Positions 7,874 through 14,686 of a DNA stretch of 19,545 bases are shown one piece after another. The notes below the pieces were generated by a model that was not told the DNA's origin, searched no databases, and saw only the letters and a list, made by a program, of their open reading frames with translations. Position numbers and translations under genes: made by a program. Within the stretch, counting starts at the first letter, position 1; every line of letters begins with the position of its first letter. Source of the DNA: Lachnospiraceae bacterium UBA4711 (GTDB taxonomy: Bacteria > Bacillota > Clostridia > Lachnospirales > Lachnospiraceae); contig DHJV01000157.1 of NCBI GenBank assembly GCA_002404515.1, forward strand, positions 32,387-51,931, given 5' to 3'.

Positions 7874-7905
7874 AAAGAACTGTGTCAGGCTTGACATGGT
7901 TCTTT
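7874..7905 (+). terminator. Hairpin terminating the GntR gene, overlapping the rocB -35
   Basis: AAGAACTGTGTCA (7875-7887) pairs with TGACATGGTTCTT (7892-7904), 13 bp with two G-U pairs and a 4-nt loop, followed by a T-rich stretch TCTTTCTT. The descending arm contains the TTGACA used as the -35 of the next promoter. The T-run is not perfect, so termination may be partial. Confidence 0.6.
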
Positions 7906-7919
7906 CTTAACAATATACT
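7891..7919 (+). promoter_or_regulatory. Promoter of rocB
   Basis: A consensus -35 TTGACA (7891-7896), 17-bp spacer and -10 TATACT (7914-7919). The -10 is embedded in the 16-bp operator palindrome, so a bound regulator would directly exclude polymerase. Confidence 0.82.
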
Positions 7920-7930
7920 GTATACAGTAT
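7915..7930. promoter_or_regulatory. GntR-type operator 4
   Basis: ATACTGTATACAGTAT is a perfect 16-bp palindrome, the longest of the four sites, and covers most of the rocB -10. It shares TACTGTATACAGTA exactly with operator 1. Confidence 0.78.
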
Positions 7931-7963
7931 TTGATATACGAAAAGAAATAAAGGAGGGATTAT

Positions 7964-9607
7964 ATGGATATATATAGTGAAGTGGAAAAGATAACAAAAG
8001 AAATGGTTGCCATTCCAAGTGTGAATGGAACTTCCGGCGAAAAGGATATCGGTGTTTATATTGAAAATTATCTGCGCAGTATTCCGTATTTTGCAGAACA
8101 CCCGGATCAGGTCATTGTAAAGCCATTAAAGGAGGATGCGCTTGGGAGAAGAAATGTGTTTGCTCTTTTGAAAGGTACAAAAGGAACCTCAAATCGAACG
8201 ATTATTTTACACGGACATACAGATACCGTGGGAGTTGAGGATTTTGGTATTTTAAAAGAATATGCATTTGATCCAGACCGATTATTACAGGAACTACCCA
8301 AGGTGCCGCTTCCGGAGGATGTACGCAAGGATTTGGAAAGCGGAGAGTATATGTTTGGGCGGGGCTGTTGTGATATGCAGAGTGGCGATGCTGTGTATAT
8401 GGCGGTTGCCCGTGATCTGAGTACCCACTTGGAGGATCTGGATGGCAATCTGTTGTTATCCTTTAATCCGGTCGAAGAAAATATGCATACTGGCATGATC
8501 GAAGCGGTGGATTTCCTGATTGAACAGCGGGAAAAAAACGGACTTAACTATTTGATGGCAATTAACAACGATTATACCTGTCCTTTGTATGTAGGAGATA
8601 CGCACCAGTATATTTACACCGGAACAGTAGGAAAATTACTGCCGTGTTTTTATATTCTTGGAAAAAATTCCCATGTCGGACAGTGCTTCGAGGGATTTGA
8701 TGCATCTATGGTTGCGGCAGAGCTTGTAAAGCAGATTAATCTCAATACATTATTCTGTGATGCGTATGACAATGAATATTCTTTGCCGCCTTCTGTTTTG
8801 AAGATGACAGATCTGAAGGACTTTTACAATGTACAGACCGCGCAGGAAGCGTTTGTATATTTTAATTATTTTGTCCATAATGCCAGAGTGGAGGAAATCG
8901 TTGATAAATTAACAACAAGTGCAAAAACTGCACTGATTAAAGTCGAAGAAACTATTGAGACAGAATCGAAAAATTATTATGCGCTTGCCGGAATGCATTA
9001 CGAGCGATTATCCTATCAGCCAATGGTTTACACATATGCACAGGTTTATGAGATGGCAAAGGTGAATTACGAGGGCGATATTGACGAGATGCTGGATGCA
9101 TATACGGAGTCTTTGCAGAAATCCGGGGCAGACAGCCGGGATATCGCGATGCTCGTGACAAAGAAGGTCACTTCCTATGCAAAGGTAAAATCTCCTGCGA
9201 TAGTGCTGTTCTTTGCACCGCCATATTGCCCGCATAATACGTTAAAATATGAATGCCCGGAAGAAAATGCATGTCTTGGCGAGTTGACAGAGCTTATTAC
9301 AGAGTTTGGAAAAGAAGAGAAATTGGATTATAAAATTCTTCATTTCTTCCCAAGCCTGAGTGACAGCAGTTACCTGAAAGTAGACGATCCACCAGCATCC
9401 AGAAAATTACTGATGGAGAATTTTGTAAAGAAGGATTGTTTGTATCCAGTGGACTTTGATAAAATAGCAGATTTGAATGTATTTGCAATCAACTTCGGTA
9501 CCTATGGAAAAGATGCACATCAGTGGACCGAACGAGTATATAAACCATACACTTTTGGAACCTTGCCGAAGTTGGTCGAGAAAGCGATCTATCGTTTTCT
9601 CGGATAA
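7964..9607 (+). CDS. rocB: RocB-type M20 metallohydrolase
   Basis: Zinc-dependent amidohydrolase fold (M20 family) of the RocB branch named for arginine utilisation in Bacillus; the exact reaction of RocB is not established. Length, 547 residues, is close to Bacillus RocB. Metal and catalytic features are visible: HGHTDTVG (83-90) with His85 and Asp87, GRGCCDMQSG (132-141) with bridging Asp137, PVEEN with Glu171/Glu172, His237 in KNSHVG, and the last ligand His519 in YGKDAHQWTERVYKPYTF, a stretch typical of RocB. AAGGAGGG (7951-7958) is the ribosome site. It has a private promoter carrying operator 4 and a strong terminator. With an ADI-like enzyme and a class III aminotransferase in the same regulon, it may remove an acyl or peptide group from arginine, citrulline or ornithine derivatives; that is inference. 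Confidence 0.93.
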   Translation: MDIYSEVEKITKEMVAIPSVNGTSGEKDIGVYIENYLRSIPYFAEHPDQVIVKPLKEDALGRRNVFALLKGTKGTSNRTIILHGHTDTVGVEDFGILKEYAFDPDRLLQELPKVPLPEDVRKDLESGEYMFGRGCCDMQSGDAVYMAVARDLSTHLEDLDGNLLLSFNPVEENMHTGMIEAVDFLIEQREKNGLNYLMAINNDYTCPLYVGDTHQYIYTGTVGKLLPCFYILGKNSHVGQCFEGFDASMVAAELVKQINLNTLFCDAYDNEYSLPPSVLKMTDLKDFYNVQTAQEAFVYFNYFVHNARVEEIVDKLTTSAKTALIKVEETIETESKNYYALAGMHYERLSYQPMVYTYAQVYEMAKVNYEGDIDEMLDAYTESLQKSGADSRDIAMLVTKKVTSYAKVKSPAIVLFFAPPYCPHNTLKYECPEENACLGELTELITEFGKEEKLDYKILHFFPSLSDSSYLKVDDPPASRKLLMENFVKKDCLYPVDFDKIADLNVFAINFGTYGKDAHQWTERVYKPYTFGTLPKLVEKAIYRFLG

Positions 9608-9626
9608 TCCCCCTATTCTCACGTGT

Positions 9627-9663
9627 AGGACTGCGCGCCCCTTTACCCGCGCAGTCCTTTTTT
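9627..9663 (+). terminator. Strong terminator of rocB
   Basis: AGGACTGCGCG (9627-9637) and CGCGCAGTCCT (9648-9658) form a perfect 11-bp stem with a 10-nt loop, followed by six T (9658-9663). It marks the boundary between the catabolic regulon and the transporter / two-component module. Confidence 0.95.
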
Positions 9664-9692
9664 AGTGACAAAACTGTCACTTCGTTTGTCAC
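9664..9692. promoter_or_regulatory. Candidate BceR-type response-regulator site
   Basis: AGTGACA (9664-9670), N4, TGTCACT (9675-9681) is a perfect 7-4-7 inverted repeat. A further half-site TTGTCAC (9686-9692) follows in the same orientation as the second arm. A 7-4-7 repeat plus a downstream half-site is the layout described for BceR-like regulators in Bacillus subtilis (from memory). It ends about 21 bp before a -10-like TATAGT. The likely binder is the OmpR-type regulator encoded at 16164-16853, which is inference. Confidence 0.6.
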
Positions 9693-9713
9693 GCCCTCGT
9701 AACTTTCATCGGG

Positions 9714-9719
9714 TATAGT
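9714..9719 (+). promoter_or_regulatory. -10 box of the transporter module promoter
   Basis: TATAGT (9714-9719) is a 5/6 match. The -35 position (9691-9696, ACGCCC) is poor, as expected of an activator-dependent promoter, and directly abuts the regulator half-site. An overlapping alternative, TATAAA, is at 9720-9725. The transcript would start around 9726 to 9732. Confidence 0.45.
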
Positions 9720-9720
9720 T

Positions 9721-9839
9721 ATAAATAGAAAACAACAGAGGTAAAACAGTGTAGCATATTCGGATAATTGCAATACATTATATACGAATGATACAAATAC
9801 CCGAATATGTTAGAAAGTTTATGGTTGTTTTCTATTTAT
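9721..9839. repeat. Nested palindrome in the leader of the transporter module
   Basis: ATAAATAGAAAACAAC (9721-9736) is the exact reverse complement of 9824-9839, a perfect 16-bp inverted repeat separated by 87 bp. Inside it CATATTCGG (9755-9763) is the exact reverse complement of 9801-9809, concentric with the outer pair. The outer right arm ends 17 nt before the ribosome site of the first permease gene. It could be a leader RNA structure, an invertible segment or a MITE remnant. Confidence 0.8.
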
Positions 9840-9867
9840 TCTACACGACTAATAACGGGGGAGCGAT

Positions 9868-12090
9868 ATGGAAAACTACACCAAACTTTCAATCAAATAT
9901 CTGAAGTTTCAGAAAAAGCGGACCATCCTGACGATTCTGGGCGTCGCCCTGGCATCAGGAATTCTGTTCGTGATATTAACCTTGTATTTCAGTAATTTCA
10001 TCAATATGCGCGATGCACTTCGCAAGCAGGCAGATTATGAGATCGTGCTTCTGCCGGAGCAAAATCAGGATGTCTCGACATTGCTCAAACAGGATTTCGT
10101 GAAGTCGGCGTATCAGGGAAAATACTACGATTATTATTCGAATTCCTATATCGAAAATGCAATCTACATCAACGTGAAAAATCCTTACCGGCTGGATGCG
10201 GATATGGAAACCATCCAGCAGACCTACGGTGTGAAAGCACAGCTCAACCAACAGCTCGCAGCATATTATCTGCAGGGCGATACCGGAAATGATACATATA
10301 TTATTCTCCTGATGTTCCTGCTTTTGTCGTTCGTGATTGCGGTCATTGGAGTTGGAATCATCCGGACGACGATCCAGCTAAACACAATGGAGCAGATCAA
10401 GGATTACGGAATCCTGCGCTGCATCGGAGCAACACAAGGTCAGCTAAAAAGCATGATTTTCCGAATGGGATGCATACAGGAGCTGCTTGGAATCCTTGGA
10501 GGAATTGTGATTGGTTTCCCGATTGCATATCTGGTTGGGTTATCCATGAGCATCAAGGTTCGCCCACATGTGCTTCCATTTCTGTATGTGCTGGTTGTCT
10601 TTATCGGAGATCTGTTCTTCGTCATGGATGAAAATGGAAAGCTGGTAAAGAAGATTTCACCGATTGAGGCAGTGCGTGGGCAGACAAGCGGTACAAGGAA
10701 GATTAAGGCACGTAAGCAAAGCATTTTCGGAAAAATCTTTGGCGTGCAGGGGGATTATGCGTACAAGAATCTGCTGAGTAATAAGCGCCGGTTTTTAAAG
10801 ACGATTGTGACATTTGCATTATCCATCGCGGCGTTAATCACAATCGCGACAATCTTCACTTCGTTTGTGCAGATGCAGAGACAGATTGCACCATCTTATG
10901 GGGAGTATCAGGTGTATTTCTTCAATGAGGCAAATGACGAGGAAACGGTGGATGCGGTGAAATCGGTGCTTCCAAATGAAGAGACGCTTACGGATATCGC
11001 GCAGAACAAAGAAGTGACGGATGTGAAGGCAGTGTACGCAGCGTCTATGGAGGCTGTAGATTATGATGAGTTCCGGTCACATTTTACAGAGGATTTCCAG
11101 AAGGAAACGATGCAGGGAGAGATCATTGCGCGATTAAAGGATAGTGAAAAATATAAGGATAAGGCAGCCCCGTTTGACCGTGTGAGTGTGATTGGCTACG
11201 GAGAGGAAGAGTATCAGGAATATGACTCGTATCTGATCGATGGAACGTTGGATGTCAATGAAAATGGGATTGTACTTGTGCAGAACGTGGAGGCAACGTT
11301 GGATGAAGGTGTGGATGATGATTCTTATGATGCACTTGATCTGATTGCATCAACCGTGGAATATCCGGCGACGGATTATGAGCTTGGTGATACGATCGAG
11401 CTTTCGTGGGGAAAGCAGAAGAAAACGTATGAGATTCAGGGCATTGTAAGGATTGATAAGGATAAATTACAGACGCAGGGATTTGTAAAATGCATTGTTC
11501 CACTGGCAAATTATTTCCGGATGACCGGACTGGGAAAATCAGATTCTACCGGTGTGAAATATAAGCTTCGTTCGGACAACATTTCCGCTTCGATGACATC
11601 GAAGCTGGTGAGCGTGCTGGATAACTCAATGGGAGATTACTCTTATCCGGATGCCATCTACTCCGGAGCATTGTTTAGTACATCAATCAGTGCAATCAAA
11701 TATATTCTGGCGTTTGTAATTGTAATCTTGAGTGTAAGCTCTTTGAATATCGTCAATACGACGGCGAGCAACCTCTACCTGCGGCGGCAGGAATTTGCGC
11801 AGCTTCGGGCAATCGGCGTATCAGTGCGGGAGCTTCGGAAGATGGTAATGCTTGAAGGTGTGATCTCTGTAATCTGTGCGAACATCGTCGGTGATGTGCT
11901 TGGATTTGCAGTTATGATGCCGCTTGCCAGAGCGGCACTGGTGTTGTTCATGGTGAAGCTGACTTTCCCGATTATCGGAGCGGTGATTGGATTTGTGCTT
12001 TCCGTACTTGTAATGTGTGGATCGATTTACATACCGATGAAGCGGATGACCAACCGGATTGCGGATGATCTGAATGCAGCCGGGGATTGA
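9868..12090 (+). CDS. ABC transporter permease with two FtsX domains
   Basis: Membrane subunit of a MacB/LolE-like ABC system, 740 residues. Layout: helix 1 at about 20-42, an extracytoplasmic segment to about 143, helices 2-4 with the first FtsX domain (145-250), a cytoplasmic linker ending in KKISPIEAVRG, helix 5 (about 311-333), a large extracytoplasmic domain of about 270 residues (335-605), and helices 6-8 with the second FtsX domain (611-722). Such proteins usually move or extract large or hydrophobic molecules or transmit mechanical force rather than import nutrients. The 4+4 helix plan differs from the ten-helix BceB type, although the regulators downstream look Bce-like. GGGGGAG (9857-9863) is the ribosome site. 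The cognate ATPase is the gene at 12615, separated by a repeat array. Substrate is unknown; peptide antibiotics or envelope components are plausible. Confidence 0.92.
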   Translation: MENYTKLSIKYLKFQKKRTILTILGVALASGILFVILTLYFSNFINMRDALRKQADYEIVLLPEQNQDVSTLLKQDFVKSAYQGKYYDYYSNSYIENAIYINVKNPYRLDADMETIQQTYGVKAQLNQQLAAYYLQGDTGNDTYIILLMFLLLSFVIAVIGVGIIRTTIQLNTMEQIKDYGILRCIGATQGQLKSMIFRMGCIQELLGILGGIVIGFPIAYLVGLSMSIKVRPHVLPFLYVLVVFIGDLFFVMDENGKLVKKISPIEAVRGQTSGTRKIKARKQSIFGKIFGVQGDYAYKNLLSNKRRFLKTIVTFALSIAALITIATIFTSFVQMQRQIAPSYGEYQVYFFNEANDEETVDAVKSVLPNEETLTDIAQNKEVTDVKAVYAASMEAVDYDEFRSHFTEDFQKETMQGEIIARLKDSEKYKDKAAPFDRVSVIGYGEEEYQEYDSYLIDGTLDVNENGIVLVQNVEATLDEGVDDDSYDALDLIASTVEYPATDYELGDTIELSWGKQKKTYEIQGIVRIDKDKLQTQGFVKCIVPLANYFRMTGLGKSDSTGVKYKLRSDNISASMTSKLVSVLDNSMGDYSYPDAIYSGALFSTSISAIKYILAFVIVILSVSSLNIVNTTASNLYLRRQEFAQLRAIGVSVRELRKMVMLEGVISVICANIVGDVLGFAVMMPLARAALVLFMVKLTFPIIGAVIGFVLSVLVMCGSIYIPMKRMTNRIADDLNAAGD

Positions 12091-12091
12091 T

Positions 12092-12587
12092 TTGGAGTAA
12101 AGTTGAGATTTCAGGTTTAGTTGCTCCAAGGGTGAAATTTGGGGATAGAGCTTGATTGGAGTAAAGAGGAGATATGAAGTGATGTTGCTCCAAAGGTAAA
12201 ATTTAGAAATGAAGCTTGATTGGAGCAACATTAAATCTTGAAGTAAGATTACTCCAATGAGCAGAAAAGAGAAACGAGCAGAGCTGGAGTAAAGAGATAG
12301 GAAATAGGACAATTACTCCAACGAGTAGAAAAGAAAAGCAAGCAGGATTGGGGCGAAAAGGTGAAAAATAGAATATTTACTCCAACGGGCAGAAAAAAGA
12401 AGCAGGCAGGATTGGGGCAAAAGGTAAAAAATAGAATATTTACTCCAACGGGCAGAAAAGAGAAGCAGGCAGGATTGGGGCAAAAGGTAAAAAATAGAAT
12501 ATTTACTCCAACGGGCAGAAAAGAGAAGCAGGCAGAGTTGGAGGAAAAAAGTAGAAAAAAGAAGAATTGCTCCAAAAATGGGAGTAA
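12092..12587. repeat. Eight-unit 63-65 bp repeat array with paired inverted motifs
   Basis: The 524-bp gap between permease and ATPase is filled by about eight tandem units. Each has a forward motif like TTGGAGTAA (12092, 12156, 12220, 12284, 12349, 12412, 12475, 12538, plus a last one at 12579) and, 29 nt later, its complement like TTACTCCAA or TTGCTCCAA (12121, 12185, 12249, 12313, 12377, 12440, 12503, 12567). The spacing is 64 in the early units and 63 in the last ones. The 3' units are nearly identical to each other (one change between the copies starting near 12371 and 12434), while the 5' units have diverged outside the motifs. The transcript could fold into a row of hairpins. No convincing gene is present. 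Confidence 0.88.
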
Positions 12588-12614
12588 CACAATAAAAATC
12601 AGGAGGAAAACAAC

Positions 12615-13283
12615 ATGGATATTGTAAAGATGGAACATGTCACGAAGATATATGGAAGCGGAGACACACGGGTTTGGGCGCTCGATGATGTGAATCTGAC
12701 CGTACAAAAAGGAGAAAGTCTGGCAGTGGTCGGAGCGTCCGGCTCCGGCAAGTCCACACTGCTGCATGTGATGGGCGGCGTCGACACGGTTACGAATGGA
12801 AAAGTAATCGTGGACGACCGGGATATCACGACATTAAAGGATGAAGAAATGTCAGTGTTCCGCCGGAGAAAGATTGGATTTGTATTTCAGTCGTATCATC
12901 TGATTCCGGTACTGACCGTGGAAGAGAATATTCAGATGCCGATTCTGTTAGACCACAAGAAGCCGGATCGGGAATACATCGATCATATCATTGAAATGCT
13001 CGGCTTGAAGGACAGACGGAAGCATCTGCCGAATCAGTTGTCCGGTGGACAGCAGCAGCGTGCAGCAATCGCAAGGGCACTTGCAAACCGTCCGTCTCTG
13101 ATTCTTGCGGATGAGCCAACTGGCGCGCTTGATTCCACAAATGGAAATGAAGTTATGGCGTTGCTGCAGGATTCTGTAAAGAAGCTGAATCAGACACTTG
13201 TGCTGATCACACATAATATCGATCTTGCCAGAGAGGCAGACCGCATCGTACGCATTACGGATGGTAAGCTGACTGAGGAGTAA
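12615..13283 (+). CDS. MacB/LolD-type ABC transporter ATP-binding protein
   Basis: ATPase subunit, 222 residues, of the FtsX-permease class. Walker A GASGSGKST at 40-48, Q-loop in FVFQSYHLIP (89-98), signature LSGGQ at 142-146, Walker B LILADEPTGALD (162-173, the ADEPTGALD form is typical of this subfamily), H-loop His200. AGGAGG (12601-12606) is the ribosome site, immediately after the repeat array. It is the only ATPase in a module with two permeases (9868 and 14687), so it may serve both. Confidence 0.96.
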   Translation: MDIVKMEHVTKIYGSGDTRVWALDDVNLTVQKGESLAVVGASGSGKSTLLHVMGGVDTVTNGKVIVDDRDITTLKDEEMSVFRRRKIGFVFQSYHLIPVLTVEENIQMPILLDHKKPDREYIDHIIEMLGLKDRRKHLPNQLSGGQQQRAAIARALANRPSLILADEPTGALDSTNGNEVMALLQDSVKKLNQTLVLITHNIDLAREADRIVRITDGKLTEE

Positions 13284-13443
13284 GAAGTTATTAGAAAGCG
13301 GAACTCAAGTAAGTGGAAAAATTAAGAACTGTCTAAAAGAAAACAGGATGATGTCTCGATCAAATAAATGTTGGGAAGAAAATGTATATGTGGAACTGCA
13401 AAGATACAAGAAAGAGAGCAAAACAGAAATTAAAGGAGAGGGA

Positions 13444-14412
13444 ATGATGATAAATAAGTACAGATGGAAACATCAACATAGAAAGCATCAATCACGGAAG
13501 ATGATACTTGCGCTGTTGATGATCGTCAGCATAGTCGCAAACGTGTGTCCGTATTCCGCACAGGCAGCGACACCGAAGGTGCTGGTTTCCAATTACAAAG
13601 TATCCGCAACGACAATCTATTCTGGAGATCGTTTTGATCTGACTCTGGAGATTCAGAACACTTCCAAGAACAAAGTCAGAAACATGAAGGTGACAGTCGC
13701 TTCGGAAAGTGGCGAGATCATCCCGATATCCGGAACCGGAAGTGCTTATGTGGCAGAGATTGCCGGAAATGAGACGAGCGAGCAGACATTTTCCATGCAG
13801 GCGGCAGCAGGACTAGCAGAGAAGACCTACAAGCTTTCGGTGAAGATGGCGTATGAGAATACTTCCGGTGAGGCGTTTGAGATGGAGGATACATTGTATC
13901 TGCCTGTGTATCTGAAGCAGCGCGTATCTGTGACAGATATCATGACAGACGATGCGAAAGTTGGTGACGATGTGGAGATTACGGCGCAGGTCAACAACCT
14001 CGGCGAAGGTATGCTCTACAATGTAAATGCCCGCGTGGAAGGAAAACACGTGGAAAAACAGGAAACCTACATCGGAAATATCGATACAGGAAAAAGCGGG
14101 AACATAGACCTTCTGGCAAAGGCAGTCGCAGTGACGGATTTTGATGAAAATGCCAGACCGGAAGATTGGATCATCGTGACCTATGAAGACCGGAATGGAA
14201 GTAAGCACGAAGAAAAAGCGGACGTCTCTTTCTATATTGAGACAGTCGATTACGAAGATCTGGAAGTTTTAAAGGAAGCACCGGAGAAAACCGGTCCTGC
14301 AACATGGCAGATCATACTGATCTGCGTCTGCGTACTTGCAGTCGGTGTATTCGTAGGAAGTAAGATTCGTAAAAAGTCAAATGACGATGAAAGCAAATCC
14401 ACCAAAATGTAG
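13444..14412 (+). CDS. Secreted, membrane-anchored Ig-like (CARDB-type) protein
   Basis: I do not recognise a named family member. From the ATG at 13444 (322 residues) a basic N-region is followed by a signal helix (20-34) and the site AQA-A (39-42). The body is beta-rich with two repeats that look like CARDB / COG1361 immunoglobulin-like domains: SNYKVSATTIYSGDRFDLTLEIQN (in parts about 49-72) and VSVTDIMTDDAKVGDDVEITAQVNN later, each with the 'gd..t..v.v.N.g' pattern. A single C-terminal helix (about 288-305) and a KIRKK tail anchor it in the membrane. The open frame extends to 13348, but AAAGGAG (13432-13438) fits 13444 or 13447. Lying between ATPase and second permease, it is probably an extracytoplasmic partner of the transporter, by analogy with the adaptors of MacB-like systems. 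Confidence 0.78.
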   Translation: MMINKYRWKHQHRKHQSRKMILALLMIVSIVANVCPYSAQAATPKVLVSNYKVSATTIYSGDRFDLTLEIQNTSKNKVRNMKVTVASESGEIIPISGTGSAYVAEIAGNETSEQTFSMQAAAGLAEKTYKLSVKMAYENTSGEAFEMEDTLYLPVYLKQRVSVTDIMTDDAKVGDDVEITAQVNNLGEGMLYNVNARVEGKHVEKQETYIGNIDTGKSGNIDLLAKAVAVTDFDENARPEDWIIVTYEDRNGSKHEEKADVSFYIETVDYEDLEVLKEAPEKTGPATWQIILICVCVLAVGVFVGSKIRKKSNDDESKSTKM

Positions 14413-14415
14413 ATA

Positions 14416-14648
14416 AGATAGTTCATAATTACATATTCTAAAGCAGACCATTGAAGCACGCTGGCACTTAACGAACGGCAAACTTGTTTGACGTGAGTTT
14501 AGTACCATTGCGTGATGAAGTGAGCGAGAGGAGAACGCATATGAACCATAGGTTCATATTTAGGATGCGCTCGACGATTTACCGCCGAACGAAAGTGAGG
14601 GGGTGTTACCCGTGCGTGTCTGCGTAGAATTGTAATTATGAATTATCT
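14416..14648. mobile_element. MITE-like element with ~24-bp terminal inverted repeats
   Basis: The left end (14416-14440) and right end (14625-14648) are complementary over about 24 pairs with one G-U and one bulged base; for example TTCATAATTAC (14422-14432) against GTAATTATGAA (14632-14642). The 184-bp interior is non-coding and structured: ATATGAACC (14539-14547), loop ATA, GGTTCATAT (14551-14559) is a perfect hairpin flanked by CGCAT (14536-14540) and ATGCG (14565-14569), and CAAAC-TT-GTTTG lies near 14479. The left end begins four bases after the stop codon of the upstream gene. I see no clear target-site duplication. Confidence 0.6.
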
Positions 14649-14686
14649 ATGGACAAAGTAAATGGATTTGCGAGAGGGAGATTGTC

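Noticed and set aside
12361..12627. 88-residue plus-strand frame with 21-residue repeats (VKNRIFTPTGRK...)
   Set aside because: Same repeat DNA read in another direction. It overlaps the ATPase start and its ribosome site, and both strands stay open equally well, so coding selection is not indicated.
12249..12767. 172-residue minus-strand open frame with repeated hydrophobic segments
   Set aside because: It is a translation of the DNA repeat array and runs into the ATPase gene on the other strand. The 63-bp period keeps frames open by arithmetic. The early 64-65-bp spacings would break the frame, and no ribosome site or promoter supports it.
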